From positions 1 through 47,666 of the forward strand of contig NZ_FWXF01000023.1 in the NCBI RefSeq assembly GCF_900176285.1: a DNA stretch of 47,666 nucleotides, given 5' to 3'. The stretch comes from Desulfacinum hydrothermale DSM 13146. GTDB taxonomy: Bacteria; Desulfobacterota; Syntrophobacteria; Syntrophobacterales; DSM-9756. A model generated the notes under the pieces. That model worked only from the letters and a program-made list of their open reading frames with translations, was not told the origin of the DNA and made no database searches. Position numbers and translations under genes: made by a program. This document shows positions 33,676 to 42,359 of the stretch, one piece after another; position 1 is the stretch's first letter; the number at the start of each line of letters is the position of its first letter.

Positions 33676-36279
33676 ATGGATTTGAATGCATCCGCCGCGG
33701 TCTTTTCCCGCCTCAGATCGCTCCGGGAAGAATTCGCCGGCCTGTGCCATCGGGATGTGCCCGGTGTCACGGCCGCTCAAACCTATGCCCTTCGAGTGTT
33801 GGAGGCCCTAAAGGACGCCGTGGGACCCCGGGTCCAGTCTTCCGAGGGATGGTTCCTGGCGGCCGTGGGCGGTCTGGGCCGCGGGCAGTTGAGCTTCGTT
33901 TCCGACCTGGATCTTCTCTTTCTCTACAAGCGCCGGCTTCCCCGGCGCATGGAGGCCGTCGTGCGCGACGTGGTCTACGGCCTGTGGGATTGCCAATTCG
34001 AGGTGGGCCATGGCACCCTTTCCCGCACGGCCCTGAAAAGACTCATGGCCGAGGATTTCAGCGCCCAGACCACGAACCTGGAAGCCCGGTTCATCGCCGG
34101 GGATGCAGCCTTTTTTGATGCCTGGCGGGACGACTTGCTGGGATCCTTCGGCGTGCGCAAGCGGTCCCGGTTCCTGGAGCGCCTCCGAGAATTCCGAGCG
34201 CGCAGGGCGGATCAATATGGAGAGAGCACCTATCTGCTGGAGCCCCACGTCAAAGAGGGGCCGGGGGGTCTTAGAGACCTGCAGGCCATCCGCTGGATCG
34301 GCATGGTTTTCTTGGGGAATCCGGGCTTGGATCGGATGGTGGGCGAAGGGTGGTTGTCTTCGGAAGAAGCCCTGTGGCTGGAGAAGGCGGAGGATTTCCT
34401 GTGGCGGGTCCGCCTGCAGCTCCACCAGGCCAACGGGCGCCGTCAGGACCAGCTGCTCCTGGCCGATCAAGAAGACCTGGCCTACCGACTGGGTTTTCTG
34501 GACGGCAGCGAAGGATCTGCGGTGGAGGCCTTCATGCGCCTCTATTACAGGCACACCGCCCGTGTGCGCCGCATTGCCGCTTTCCTGGTGGACCGCCTGG
34601 AACACGACAAAGAGCGTCGGAGTCGGCGGCGCCGACGCAAGAAGATCCTTCCGGGGCCTCTCCTCTTGGAAGGGGACCATCTCTTCTTCGTGGAGCCGGA
34701 GCGGATACCCCAGGATCCAGGCATCATGATGACCCTCTTTTGGGAAGCGGCCCGAAATGATGCCCACTTTCACCATCGAACCGGCCAGATTGTCCGCCGG
34801 AACCTGCCCCACGTGACCGATGCGCTCCGAACGGACCCTGATGTGGTGGAGCGCTTCTTTTCCATCCTGCTCCACCCCCGAAAGGCCTTCGCGATCCTCA
34901 AGGTCATGATGGAGACCGGGTTCCTGCAGACCTTCCTGCCGGAGTTGGCCCCGGTGCGCTACCGGGTCCAACACGATGTGTACCATCTGTACACGGTGGA
35001 TGAGCACCTGCTGCGCACCGTGCTGGAGCTCCACCGGCTGGAGGCGGACCAGGAGTCCCTGGCGCCCCAGGTCCGGCTGGCTCCCCTCTTTTCCCAGATC
35101 CGCCACAAACGGGTGCTCTACCTGGCGGGCTTGGTCCATGATATGGGCAAAGGCGCCGGCAAGAACCACTCGGTCCGGGGAGCCCACATGTGCCGGGACC
35201 TGGCCGTCCGGTTGGGGCTGGACGCCGAAGAACGGGATCTGCTGGAATTCCTCGTGCGCCATCACCTTCTGCTGGCCGAAACGGCCCTCAAAAGGGATTT
35301 GAGTGACGAAAAGCCCATCCTTCGGTGCGCCATGCGCGTGGCGGACCGTGAGCGTCTGCGCCTGCTCTATCTGCTCACGGTGGCCGATTCCCGGGCCACG
35401 GGCCCCGGCGCCTGGAACACGTGGCGTGCCTCCCTGCTCCATGAGCTTTTCGTCAAGGTGGATCGCGCCTTGGAGCGGGGAGACTGGAAGCCGGAAGATG
35501 CGCAAGCCCGCGCCGAAGCCGTGCAGCGGGCGGTGCTGGAGCGCTGCGACCAGGCCCTCCGGGCACGGATGGAGCGCTGGCTCGACAGCCTTTCCCTGCG
35601 ATACCTTCTTTCCCAGGACCCGGAGGACATCCTTCGCCATTTCCACATGGAAGCGCGGGTGCCGGAAGAGCCGCTGGTCCTCCAGGCCCGCCCCCTGGAA
35701 GAGGAACTGTGGCAGGTGACCGTGGCCTGTCCGGATCGGCCCGGGCTCTTCGCCACCATCACAGGCGTGTTGTGGCTTCATGGATGCAACATCTTGTCGG
35801 CGGATATTTTTACTCGTGCGCGGGGAATCGCCCTGGATGTGCTCACCGTGGAAAACATTCCGGATCCCCTGCACCCGGATGAGGTCTGGCAGGGGGTGTC
35901 CCGGGATCTGGAGCTGTGCGTCGAGAACCCGGACCGGCTGCAGGCCCTGGTTGAACGCTACCAGCCCCGGATTCCTAGGAAAAAAGCGGCGGTGCCGCGC
36001 AAGAAGGACCGGGTGGTCCTGGACGAAAGCGCATCGGATTTCTACACGGTCATCGAAGTCTACACCTGGGACCGGCCCGGCGTTCTGCACGCTGTCACCC
36101 GCACCCTGTTCGAACTGGGCATCACCATCCAGCTGGCCAAGATCTCAACGCCCGGGGCCCAGGTGGTGGACGTCTTCTACGTGACGAACCTGGAGGGGGA
36201 AAAGATCCTGGATCCCGAGCGCCACCAGGAGATTGAGGCCCGCCTGCTCGACTGTCTCGTGCAGTGGCCCATGGTGTGA
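33676..36279 (+). CDS. glnD: [Protein-PII] uridylyltransferase / uridylyl-removing enzyme GlnD (867 aa)
   Basis: GlnD senses glutamine and adds or removes UMP on PII. Domain order is as in the family. The nucleotidyltransferase has GGLGRGQLSFVSDLDLLFLY at ~65-84, with the paired Asp of SDLDL intact, and a GPGGLRDLQAIRWI segment. The HD domain has LAGLVHDMGKGAGKNHSV near residue 483. Two C-terminal ACT domains follow, VACPDRPGLFATITGVLW near 682 and TWDRPGVLHAVTRTLFELG near 793. ATG 33676 has GGGGAG upstream; ATG 33640 is an in-frame alternative. Its stop overlaps the first of three palindromic motifs ahead of glnA. Confidence 0.93.
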   Translation: MDLNASAAVFSRLRSLREEFAGLCHRDVPGVTAAQTYALRVLEALKDAVGPRVQSSEGWFLAAVGGLGRGQLSFVSDLDLLFLYKRRLPRRMEAVVRDVVYGLWDCQFEVGHGTLSRTALKRLMAEDFSAQTTNLEARFIAGDAAFFDAWRDDLLGSFGVRKRSRFLERLREFRARRADQYGESTYLLEPHVKEGPGGLRDLQAIRWIGMVFLGNPGLDRMVGEGWLSSEEALWLEKAEDFLWRVRLQLHQANGRRQDQLLLADQEDLAYRLGFLDGSEGSAVEAFMRLYYRHTARVRRIAAFLVDRLEHDKERRSRRRRRKKILPGPLLLEGDHLFFVEPERIPQDPGIMMTLFWEAARNDAHFHHRTGQIVRRNLPHVTDALRTDPDVVERFFSILLHPRKAFAILKVMMETGFLQTFLPELAPVRYRVQHDVYHLYTVDEHLLRTVLELHRLEADQESLAPQVRLAPLFSQIRHKRVLYLAGLVHDMGKGAGKNHSVRGAHMCRDLAVRLGLDAEERDLLEFLVRHHLLLAETALKRDLSDEKPILRCAMRVADRERLRLLYLLTVADSRATGPGAWNTWRASLLHELFVKVDRALERGDWKPEDAQARAEAVQRAVLERCDQALRARMERWLDSLSLRYLLSQDPEDILRHFHMEARVPEEPLVLQARPLEEELWQVTVACPDRPGLFATITGVLWLHGCNILSADIFTRARGIALDVLTVENIPDPLHPDEVWQGVSRDLELCVENPDRLQALVERYQPRIPRKKAAVPRKKDRVVLDESASDFYTVIEVYTWDRPGVLHAVTRTLFELGITIQLAKISTPGAQVVDVFYVTNLEGEKILDPERHQEIEARLLDCLVQWPMV

Positions 36280-36293
36280 TACAAAAATGTTCC
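36278..36293. promoter_or_regulatory. Putative activator-binding site 1 upstream of glnA
   Basis: GATACAAAAATGTTCC matches the dyad GGWACAA-N2-TTGTWCC in most positions and overlaps the glnD stop codon. It is the most distal of three copies, ~263 bp upstream of the -24 element. Confidence 0.5.
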
Positions 36294-36389
36294 ACAGGGT
36301 GCCGGCTCCCCCAGGGGCCGGGCGTCCCGGCTTCCTCCGGGACGTTGGAGGAAGGCCCGGCGGAGGATGGCCCGGGGGATCCGCAAAAT

Positions 36390-36405
36390 AGTACAAAATG
36401 GTTCC
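36390..36405. promoter_or_regulatory. Putative activator-binding site 2 upstream of glnA
   Basis: AGTACAAAATGGTTCC, same motif as sites 1 and 3, on the same strand and 40 bp from site 3. Confidence 0.5.
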
Positions 36406-36429
36406 GACCCAGAGCCTTGGGGCCAGGAC

Positions 36430-36445
36430 GGTACAATTTTGTTCC
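36430..36445. promoter_or_regulatory. Putative activator-binding site 3 upstream of glnA
   Basis: GGTACAATTTTGTTCC is the most symmetric copy, with both half-sites (GGTACAA / TTGTTCC). It lies ~110 bp upstream of the -24 element, a usual distance for a sigma54 enhancer. Confidence 0.55.
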
Positions 36446-36555
36446 CTCCCATGGGCATGCACGGATGGCAGCGACGCACGATGGAAGGAACGGGGAGAAA
36501 AAAAGACCGCGCGGGTGCTCTCTTTTCCTTCGCTTTGTAAAAAACAACGTGCCCA

Positions 36556-36572
36556 TTGGCCAAAAAATTGCC
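36556..36572 (+). promoter_or_regulatory. Sigma54 -24/-12 promoter of glnA
   Basis: TTGGCCAAAAAATTGCC has the invariant GG (36558-36559) and GC (36570-36571) separated by exactly ten bases. Expected transcription start is near 36583, about 49 bases before the ATG. The AAGGAGGACG ribosome site sits at ~36618. Confidence 0.82.
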
Positions 36573-36631
36573 TGTATTCCATCTTCGTGACGCAGGCACC
36601 CTATCCCCACAATGACTAAGGAGGACGTTTC

Positions 36632-38044
36632 ATGACCCCGAAGGAAGTACTGGCTTACGCAAAAGAAAACGGTGCCCAGATGGTGGACTTTCGGTTCCTG
36701 GACTTTCCCGGCATCTGGCAGCACTTCACCGTCCCCATCAGTGAGTTTGACGAAACCAGCTTCGAAGAAGGCTACGGCTTCGACGGGTCCAGCATTCGCG
36801 GCTGGGCGCCCATCAACGCCAGCGATATGCTGGTGGTTCCCGATCCGGAAACGGCCGTCATGGATCCCTTCTTCAAGGTGCCCACGCTCACGGTGATCTG
36901 CAACATCGTGGATCCCGTCACCAAGGAAAAGTACAGCCGCGACCCGCGCCACATCGCCCAGAAGGCGGCGGAGTATCTCAAGTTCACCGGCATCGGGGAT
37001 ACGGCCTATATCGGCCCGGAGGCGGAATTTTTCATCTTCGACGACATCCGTTACGACAGCGCGGCACAGTTCGCGTACTTCTTCGTGGATTCCGTGGAAG
37101 GCATTTGGAACTCGGGCCGGGAGGAGAATCCCAACCTGGGCTACAAGCCGCGCCACAAGGAAGGCTACTTCCCGGTTCCGCCCACCGATTCCCAGCAGGA
37201 TCTGCGCACCGAGATGGTGCTCAAGATGCAGCAAGTGGGCATTTCGGTGGAATGCCAGCACCACGAGGTGGCCACGGCGGGGCAGGCGGAGATCGACATG
37301 CGCTTCGCTCCCCTCGTCAAAATGGGTGACCAGCTCATGTGGTTCAAGTACATCATCAAGAACGTGGCTCGCAGCCACGGCAAGACCGTCACCTTCATGC
37401 CCAAGCCCATCTTTGGGGACAACGGATCGGGCATGCACACCCATCTGAGCATCTGGAAGGACGGCCAGCCGCTCTTTGCCGGCGACAAATATGCGGGCCT
37501 GAGCGATACGGCGCTCTACGCGGTGGGAGGCATCCTCAAGCACGCCGCGGCCCTGTGCGCCTTCACCAATCCCACCACCAACTCCTACAAACGCCTGGTG
37601 CCCGGTTACGAAGCCCCCGTGAACCTGGCCTATTCCAGCCGCAACCGGAGCGCTTCCATCCGGATTCCCATGTATTCGCCCTCGCCCAAGGCCAAGCGGA
37701 TCGAGGTGCGCTTCCCGGATCCTTCCTGCAACGGGTATCTGGCCTTCAGCGCCCTGCTCATGGCGGCCCTGGACGGTATCGAAAACCGGATCGACCCCGG
37801 CGAGCCTTTGGATAAGGACATCTATTCACTGTCCCCGGAGGAATTGGCCGATGTGCCCTCCACCCCGGGGTCCCTGGAGGAGGCCCTCAAGGCCCTGGAA
37901 GCGGACCATGAGTTTCTGCTCAAGGGCGACGTCTTCACCCAGGACGTGATCGATACCTGGATCGAATACAAGCGCTCCCAGGAAGTGGATGCGGTGCGCC
38001 TGCGGCCCCATCCCTACGAGTTCATGCTCTACTACGACATCTAA
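36632..38044 (+). CDS. glnA: Glutamine synthetase type I (GlnA, adenylylated form, 470 aa)
   Basis: GlnA condenses glutamate and ammonia with ATP; it is a cytoplasmic dodecamer. The N-terminal beta-grasp domain includes [13 protein letters not shown], and the catalytic domain [37 protein letters not shown] and [19 protein letters not shown]. Tyr398 ([11 protein letters not shown]) corresponds to the adenylylated Tyr397 of E. coli, making this the GSI-beta form controlled by GlnE. A clear sigma54 promoter and three upstream palindromes indicate activator-dependent nitrogen control. The TAA stop adjoins dispersed element copy D. The gene lies between glnD and glnE, its regulators. Confidence 0.96.
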   Translation: MTPKEVLAYAKENGAQMVDFRFLDFPGIWQHFTVPISEFDETSFEEGYGFDGSSIRGWAPINASDMLVVPDPETAVMDPFFKVPTLTVICNIVDPVTKEKYSRDPRHIAQKAAEYLKFTGIGDTAYIGPEAEFFIFDDIRYDSAAQFAYFFVDSVEGIWNSGREENPNLGYKPRHKEGYFPVPPTDSQQDLRTEMVLKMQQVGISVECQHHEVATAGQAEIDMRFAPLVKMGDQLMWFKYIIKNVARSHGKTVTFMPKPIFGDNGSGMHTHLSIWKDGQPLFAGDKYAGLSDTALYAVGGILKHAAALCAFTNPTTNSYKRLVPGYEAPVNLAYSSRNRSASIRIPMYSPSPKAKRIEVRFPDPSCNGYLAFSALLMAALDGIENRIDPGEPLDKDIYSLSPEELADVPSTPGSLEEALKALEADHEFLLKGDVFTQDVIDTWIEYKRSQEVDAVRLRPHPYEFMLYYDI

Positions 38045-38210
38045 GGACCTGTCCCCCAATGGCTTTTCGGCCTTTGGGGGGATTTCTACCTGGTTGAATC
38101 CCCCTGGGCCCTGCGGTTCTTTGGGCGTTCCCACGCCGTAGGGGCGGGTTCGGAACCCGCCCCTACGGCCGCAAGGCCAGGCCGGCAGCGCGGGACTCCG
38201 ACCCGCATGG
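38045..38210 (+). repeat. Dispersed ~200-bp intergenic element, copy D (right end missing)
   Basis: GGACCTGTCCCCCAATGGC starts one base after the glnA stop. It contains TTTCGGCCTTTGGGGGG, GTTGAATCCCCCTGGGCC and GCAAGGCCAGGCCGGCAGCG. At 38136-38168 there is a perfect palindrome with 15-bp arms (CCGTAGGGGCGGGTT and its complement) around a 3-base loop CGG. The right end is lost before glnE. Confidence 0.8.
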
Positions 38211-38324
38211 AAAGCGGGCGAGACGCCCGCGTTCCTCAGGAAAAAAGAATTCCGGACCGCCTCCTTGCCAGGCGAACCGGAAACGGACCCTGCCCCCACG
38301 GCTACGGATCACGGTCTTCCATCC

Positions 38325-41042
38325 ATGGAAAAGGAACTGGAACGGATTCATCATGCCTCGGCCTATCTGTCGACCCTCCTTCGCCGCCAGGACTATCGAA
38401 CATGGCTTTGGGATGCCAAGAACCTGTGGCGCCGCTACGGCGTGACGGAACTCTTTCGGGACCTGTCCCAGGATCTGGACCGGGCGTCCTCCTTTCACGA
38501 CGTGCTGCGGTGCTATCGATCCTTCAAGCAGCGCCATTTCCTCCGCATCGGCGGTCGGGATCTGCTGGGCTGGGCGGATCTGGAAGAAACCACGGGGCAG
38601 ATCTCGGATCTGGCCCAAGTCTGTCTTCAGGTGGGCCTGGAATGGCTCAAGGGGCATCCCCACACCTGGGTTCCCGAGGCGCAGCGGGAATCGGCCCCGG
38701 CCCTTCTGCGCTCCATGTCGGTGGTGGTGCTGGGCCTGGGAAAGCTGGGCGGCCGGGAGCTCAATTACGTCTCCGATGTGGATCTGCTCTTTCTTCGTCA
38801 GGAGGTCTCTTTCGATGAAAGCGAGTCCGCGGACGCTTCCCGGTTGACCGCGCTCCTTTGCCAGAAGCTCGTTCAATTGCTGGCCGATCCGGTGGAGGGG
38901 GACCGGGTCTTCCATGTGGATCTGCGCCTGCGGCCCCAGGGAAAGGACGGGGAGCTGGTCCCCACGGCCGGAGGTGCCGCCTATCACTATCTGCTCCAGG
39001 GAAAGGCCTGGGAGCGGCAGATGCTTCTCAAGGCGCGTCCCGTCGCCGGGGATCGGGGACTGGGGGCGTCTTTTCTCAAGGAAATCCGCCCCTTCGTTTT
39101 CCGCCGTTTTCTGGACTTCCAGGCCCTGGATGAACTCAAGGCCATGCGGGACCGGATCCTGTTCGAGGGCGTTTCCCGAACGTCCAGGCGGGGCTTCGAT
39201 GTGAAACTGGGCACGGGCGGGATCCGGGAGGTGGAATTCCTGGTCCAGTCCTTTCAGCTCATTTACGGGGGGCGTCACCCGCAACTGGAAGAACCCAACA
39301 CACTGAAGGCCTTGCGGCGATTGCAGGAGCTGGATTTGCTGCCGTCCGGGGCGGCCCGCGAGCTTCAAGACGCCTATGTGTTTTTGCGCCGGGTGGAGCA
39401 CTGGGTCCAGCTGGACCAGAACCGGCAGACGCAGGAGCTTCCCGCCTCGGACGAAGGCAGACGACGTCTGGCCTCGGCTCTCGGCTTCCAGGGACATTGG
39501 GATCGGTTCCTGCTCACCTTGCAAGGTCACTGCCGCGTGGTGCATCAACACTTCACGGCGCTCTTTTCCGGGCCGGACCAAGCGGACTCGGAGACCGAAT
39601 CCGTCGACGGCGCTGCGGACGGGATTGGCGATCTGAGATCCTGGTTGGAGCGGCAGGTCCCGTCTCTTGCGGCTTTTCCCGGTTCGTTCGTCCGCGGGGT
39701 GGAGGAAGGGGTCCTTCCGTATGTGGAAGCCGTGGACGACGCATTGCGCCAGACAATGGCGGCCCGAGTGGATCGCTACCTGGCCCAGGTGTGCCGCCGA
39801 CCGGGCCTTCAAAAGTTTCTTGCCGCCCAAACCCGCTGGGTTCCCGTCATCATGGGGGCCGTGGCCCGCTGCAAGCTGGTGGCGGACATGCTGGAACACC
39901 AGCCCGGCCTGGTGGAGACCTTGGCCCAATGGGACGACCGGGCCGTCTCTCACGAGCACTGGCGCTCCTCGGCCCGATCCATCCTGGTGCGCACCACCGC
40001 CTATGATGAAACCTTCGAATGGCTTCGGCGCCTCAAGAACGAACGCCTCCTCATGGTGGCCTTGGAAGATCTCAGTGGAACGTGGTCGCACCCGCAAGTG
40101 GAGGCGGCCCTGTCGGATCTGGCCGACTTCGTGATTCAGGAGACCCTCCATACCGTTTGCGCCGCCGTGGAGCTTTCCGACCAGACGCCCTTGGCGGTCC
40201 TGGCCCTGGGCAAGCTGGGCAGCCGGGAAATGGACTACCTGTCGGACCTGGATCTCATGTTCGTTTACGAGCCCTTGGAAGGGGAGGCGCCGGACCAGAT
40301 CCCCATGCCCGTGGTGAGGCTCATGCATCGGTTCATGCGCATGCTCACCACTCCTTTGCAGGAAGGGCCCGGCTACCAGGTGGACGCCCGCCTGCGGCCC
40401 ACGGGCACCTATGGCCCTCTGGCGGTCACCCGGGCCAATTGGGAGGACTATTACGCCAACCGGGCGGATATCTGGGAAATCCAAGCGCTCCTTCGCCTGC
40501 GGGCCGTGGCGGGACCCCGGAAACTCCAAAGGGAATTGATGCAACAGGCCGCGGATCTTTGCTACCAGCCCAGAAGGAAGGAGTCCGTGTGGCCGCGCCT
40601 GGCGGAGTTGCGCCGACGCATGGAAGAAGAAAGAACCTCGGAAAAGAAGGATGTGGTGGATCTCAAACTGGGCCCCGGCGGGATGGCCGATGTGGAGTTT
40701 TTGGTCCAGGGGGCGCAGCTGCTTTACGGCCACGCCAAGGAAGAGCTGCGGCGGGCCAATGTGCGCGAGGCACTTGCCGAGGCGGCCCGAAGGGTCTTGG
40801 AAGATGAGGAGACGGCACACAAGCTCACGGCCGCCTTCCAGGTGCTCCGATCCTTGGAGCACCGGCTGCACCTCATGACCCACCTGGGCGGGGGACGGAT
40901 CAGCCGCGCCCAGTTGGAACACCTGGTGCGTTTGCGGCTGTGGCCCCCGCCCGGGCTTCCCCTGAGGCTGGATACCTGGGAGGATCTCCTGGCCCTGCGG
41001 CGCTTCGTCCGCCGCCAGTGGCAGGTGGTGTGCCGAAAATGA
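38325..41042 (+). CDS. glnE: Bifunctional glutamine synthetase adenylyltransferase / deadenylase GlnE (905 aa)
   Basis: GlnE adds AMP to GlnA Tyr398 and removes it, under PII control. The protein has two homologous nucleotidyltransferase domains, VLGLGKLGGRELNYVSDVDL near residue 135 (deadenylase half) and ALGKLGSREMDYLSDLDLMF near 625 (adenylylating half). Each is followed by a GPGG or GTGGIREVEF-type helix (LGTGGIREVEFLVQSFQLIY and LGPGGMADVEFLVQGAQLLY). The length is slightly short for the family, mostly at the N-terminus. ATG 38325 is chosen; an in-frame TTG at 38265 could add 20 residues, inside or near repeat-derived DNA. It is ended by a strong terminator. Confidence 0.92.
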   Translation: MEKELERIHHASAYLSTLLRRQDYRTWLWDAKNLWRRYGVTELFRDLSQDLDRASSFHDVLRCYRSFKQRHFLRIGGRDLLGWADLEETTGQISDLAQVCLQVGLEWLKGHPHTWVPEAQRESAPALLRSMSVVVLGLGKLGGRELNYVSDVDLLFLRQEVSFDESESADASRLTALLCQKLVQLLADPVEGDRVFHVDLRLRPQGKDGELVPTAGGAAYHYLLQGKAWERQMLLKARPVAGDRGLGASFLKEIRPFVFRRFLDFQALDELKAMRDRILFEGVSRTSRRGFDVKLGTGGIREVEFLVQSFQLIYGGRHPQLEEPNTLKALRRLQELDLLPSGAARELQDAYVFLRRVEHWVQLDQNRQTQELPASDEGRRRLASALGFQGHWDRFLLTLQGHCRVVHQHFTALFSGPDQADSETESVDGAADGIGDLRSWLERQVPSLAAFPGSFVRGVEEGVLPYVEAVDDALRQTMAARVDRYLAQVCRRPGLQKFLAAQTRWVPVIMGAVARCKLVADMLEHQPGLVETLAQWDDRAVSHEHWRSSARSILVRTTAYDETFEWLRRLKNERLLMVALEDLSGTWSHPQVEAALSDLADFVIQETLHTVCAAVELSDQTPLAVLALGKLGSREMDYLSDLDLMFVYEPLEGEAPDQIPMPVVRLMHRFMRMLTTPLQEGPGYQVDARLRPTGTYGPLAVTRANWEDYYANRADIWEIQALLRLRAVAGPRKLQRELMQQAADLCYQPRRKESVWPRLAELRRRMEEERTSEKKDVVDLKLGPGGMADVEFLVQGAQLLYGHAKEELRRANVREALAEAARRVLEDEETAHKLTAAFQVLRSLEHRLHLMTHLGGGRISRAQLEHLVRLRLWPPPGLPLRLDTWEDLLALRRFVRRQWQVVCRK

Positions 41043-41111
41043 GAGGTTGACAGAGCCTCGCATTTCTGTCACAGAAGCATTCCCTCCAAACAACGGCGTT
41101 TGGATCCCCGA

Positions 41112-41131
41112 TTCGAACAATGCGGTTCGAA
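41112..41131. other. Perfect 7-bp inverted repeat before the glnE terminator
   Basis: TTCGAAC and GTTCGAA flank a six-base loop AATGCG. It adjoins the terminator stem, making a tandem hairpin; it may be part of the terminator structure or a protein site. Confidence 0.5.
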
Positions 41132-41164
41132 AAGGCCCATCACGGGAAGTGGTGGGCCTTTTTT
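41130..41164 (+). terminator. Rho-independent terminator after glnE
   Basis: AAAAGGCCCATCAC pairs with GTGGTGGGCCTTTT (one G-T pair) around loop GGGAA, followed by a T-run to 41164. This is the only textbook terminator in the window and separates glnD-glnA-glnE from the glutamate synthase genes. Confidence 0.88.
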
Positions 41165-41181
41165 GCCCTCTGACATCCTTC

Positions 41182-41206
41182 AAGCGCCAAAAATGATTTG
41201 GTGACG
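41182..41206. promoter_or_regulatory. Dyad in the glutamate synthase leader, possible operator
   Basis: GCGCCAAA and TTTGGTGACGC form an imperfect inverted repeat with spacer AATGA, 25-45 bases before the gltB-type gene. No -24/-12 element was found in this leader. It could be an operator or only a local symmetry. Confidence 0.3.
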
Positions 41207-41228
41207 CCAAACAAGGAGTGCCGTAACC

Positions 41229-42359
41229 ATGTGCCGCCTATTTGCTTTGACGAGCACGGAACCCCAGTCGCCCATGAGGGCCATCGAGGCGTTGGACGTC
41301 ATGCGCGAAGGCCACGACGGCTCCGGCGTGGGCCTCTTTTTGAGCGACCTGGGCGGGCCGTGGGAGGAGCTGGACGGGGCGCCGATCCTGTCGGGCATCT
41401 TTTCCAACGAAGGCCTCAAGAGACTGGACCGGTTCATGATGGATATCGGCTTCATGACCAAATACAAACTGTCCATCAAGGTCCCCAAGAGTCCCCCGCC
41501 GGGGGTGCCCAAACGCGATATTTATCTGATCCGCGCCTACGAACTGCCGGAAGAGTGGGAGGATTTGAGCCGGGATGAGATCGATTTTCGGCTCATGAAG
41601 ATCCGTCTCCAGTTGCGTCAGATGGGCCAGGAAAATGAGGACATGATCGTCTTCAGTTTCTGGCCGGACTGCATCATGATCAAGGAAATCGGGGATCCCC
41701 TGACCGTGGCGGAATACCTCCAGCTGGATCGCAAGGAGCTGCGGGCGCGCATCATTTTGGCCCAGGGACGCCAGAACACCAATTACGCGATCAATCTCTA
41801 TGCCTGCCATCCCTTCTTCATCCAGGGCATCGCCACCATGACCAACGGTGAGAACACGGCCTTTGTGCCCATCCGGGATTTTTTGTCGTCCAGGGGATTT
41901 GCGGGATACATGGGCTATCAGTCGGACTCGGAGGTTTTCACCCACATCATGCACTACACCCTGAACATGCTGGGTCTGGACGTGCCCTACTACAAGCACA
42001 TCATCACGCCGCTCCAGGACCATGATCTGGAGGACCATCCCAACGGGGACTTTCTGAGGCACCTGAAGCACAGCTGCCGGCGTCTTGTCATCGACGGCCC
42101 CAACTGCGTCATCGGTTGTCTGCCCGATAAGCGGGTTTTCATGGTTCAGGACCGCAAGAAGCTTCGTCCGGGCGTGGTGGGCGGAAAGCCCGGCCTGTTC
42201 GCCCTGTCTTCGGAGATATGCGGCCTGGACGCTATCATCCCCGATCGGGACAAGTCCTCGGATTTTCAACCCATGCACCTGGATACGGTGATCATCGGTC
42301 CGGATCGCCAGGAGGTTCAGATATGTTCTCAGAAGGATACATTGCCCCCCATTCACTGA
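41229..42359 (+). CDS. Glutamate synthase, class II glutamine amidotransferase subunit (376 aa)
   Basis: The sequence begins MCRLFALTS: after Met removal, Cys2 is the N-terminal nucleophile of class II amidotransferases. GHDGSGVGLF and ARIILAQGRQNTNYAINLYACHPF are further active-site regions, and the rest matches the glutaminase portion of GltB. It releases ammonia from glutamine for the synthase subunit encoded next. It is the first gene of a split glutamate synthase operon, with a promoter presumably between the glnE terminator and its AAGGAG ribosome site. It overlaps the next gene by 37 bases. Confidence 0.88.
   Translation: MCRLFALTSTEPQSPMRAIEALDVMREGHDGSGVGLFLSDLGGPWEELDGAPILSGIFSNEGLKRLDRFMMDIGFMTKYKLSIKVPKSPPPGVPKRDIYLIRAYELPEEWEDLSRDEIDFRLMKIRLQLRQMGQENEDMIVFSFWPDCIMIKEIGDPLTVAEYLQLDRKELRARIILAQGRQNTNYAINLYACHPFFIQGIATMTNGENTAFVPIRDFLSSRGFAGYMGYQSDSEVFTHIMHYTLNMLGLDVPYYKHIITPLQDHDLEDHPNGDFLRHLKHSCRRLVIDGPNCVIGCLPDKRVFMVQDRKKLRPGVVGGKPGLFALSSEICGLDAIIPDRDKSSDFQPMHLDTVIIGPDRQEVQICSQKDTLPPIH

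Noticed and set aside
33808-36090. Long minus-strand ORF opposite glnD (760 codons), and similar ones opposite glnE and the GltD fusion
   Set aside because: Mirror frames of high-GC coding genes with no domain features; the plus-strand proteins carry clear motifs.
41166-41228. Sigma54 promoter for the glutamate synthase operon
   Set aside because: No GG-N10-GC pair with flanking match was found in this leader.
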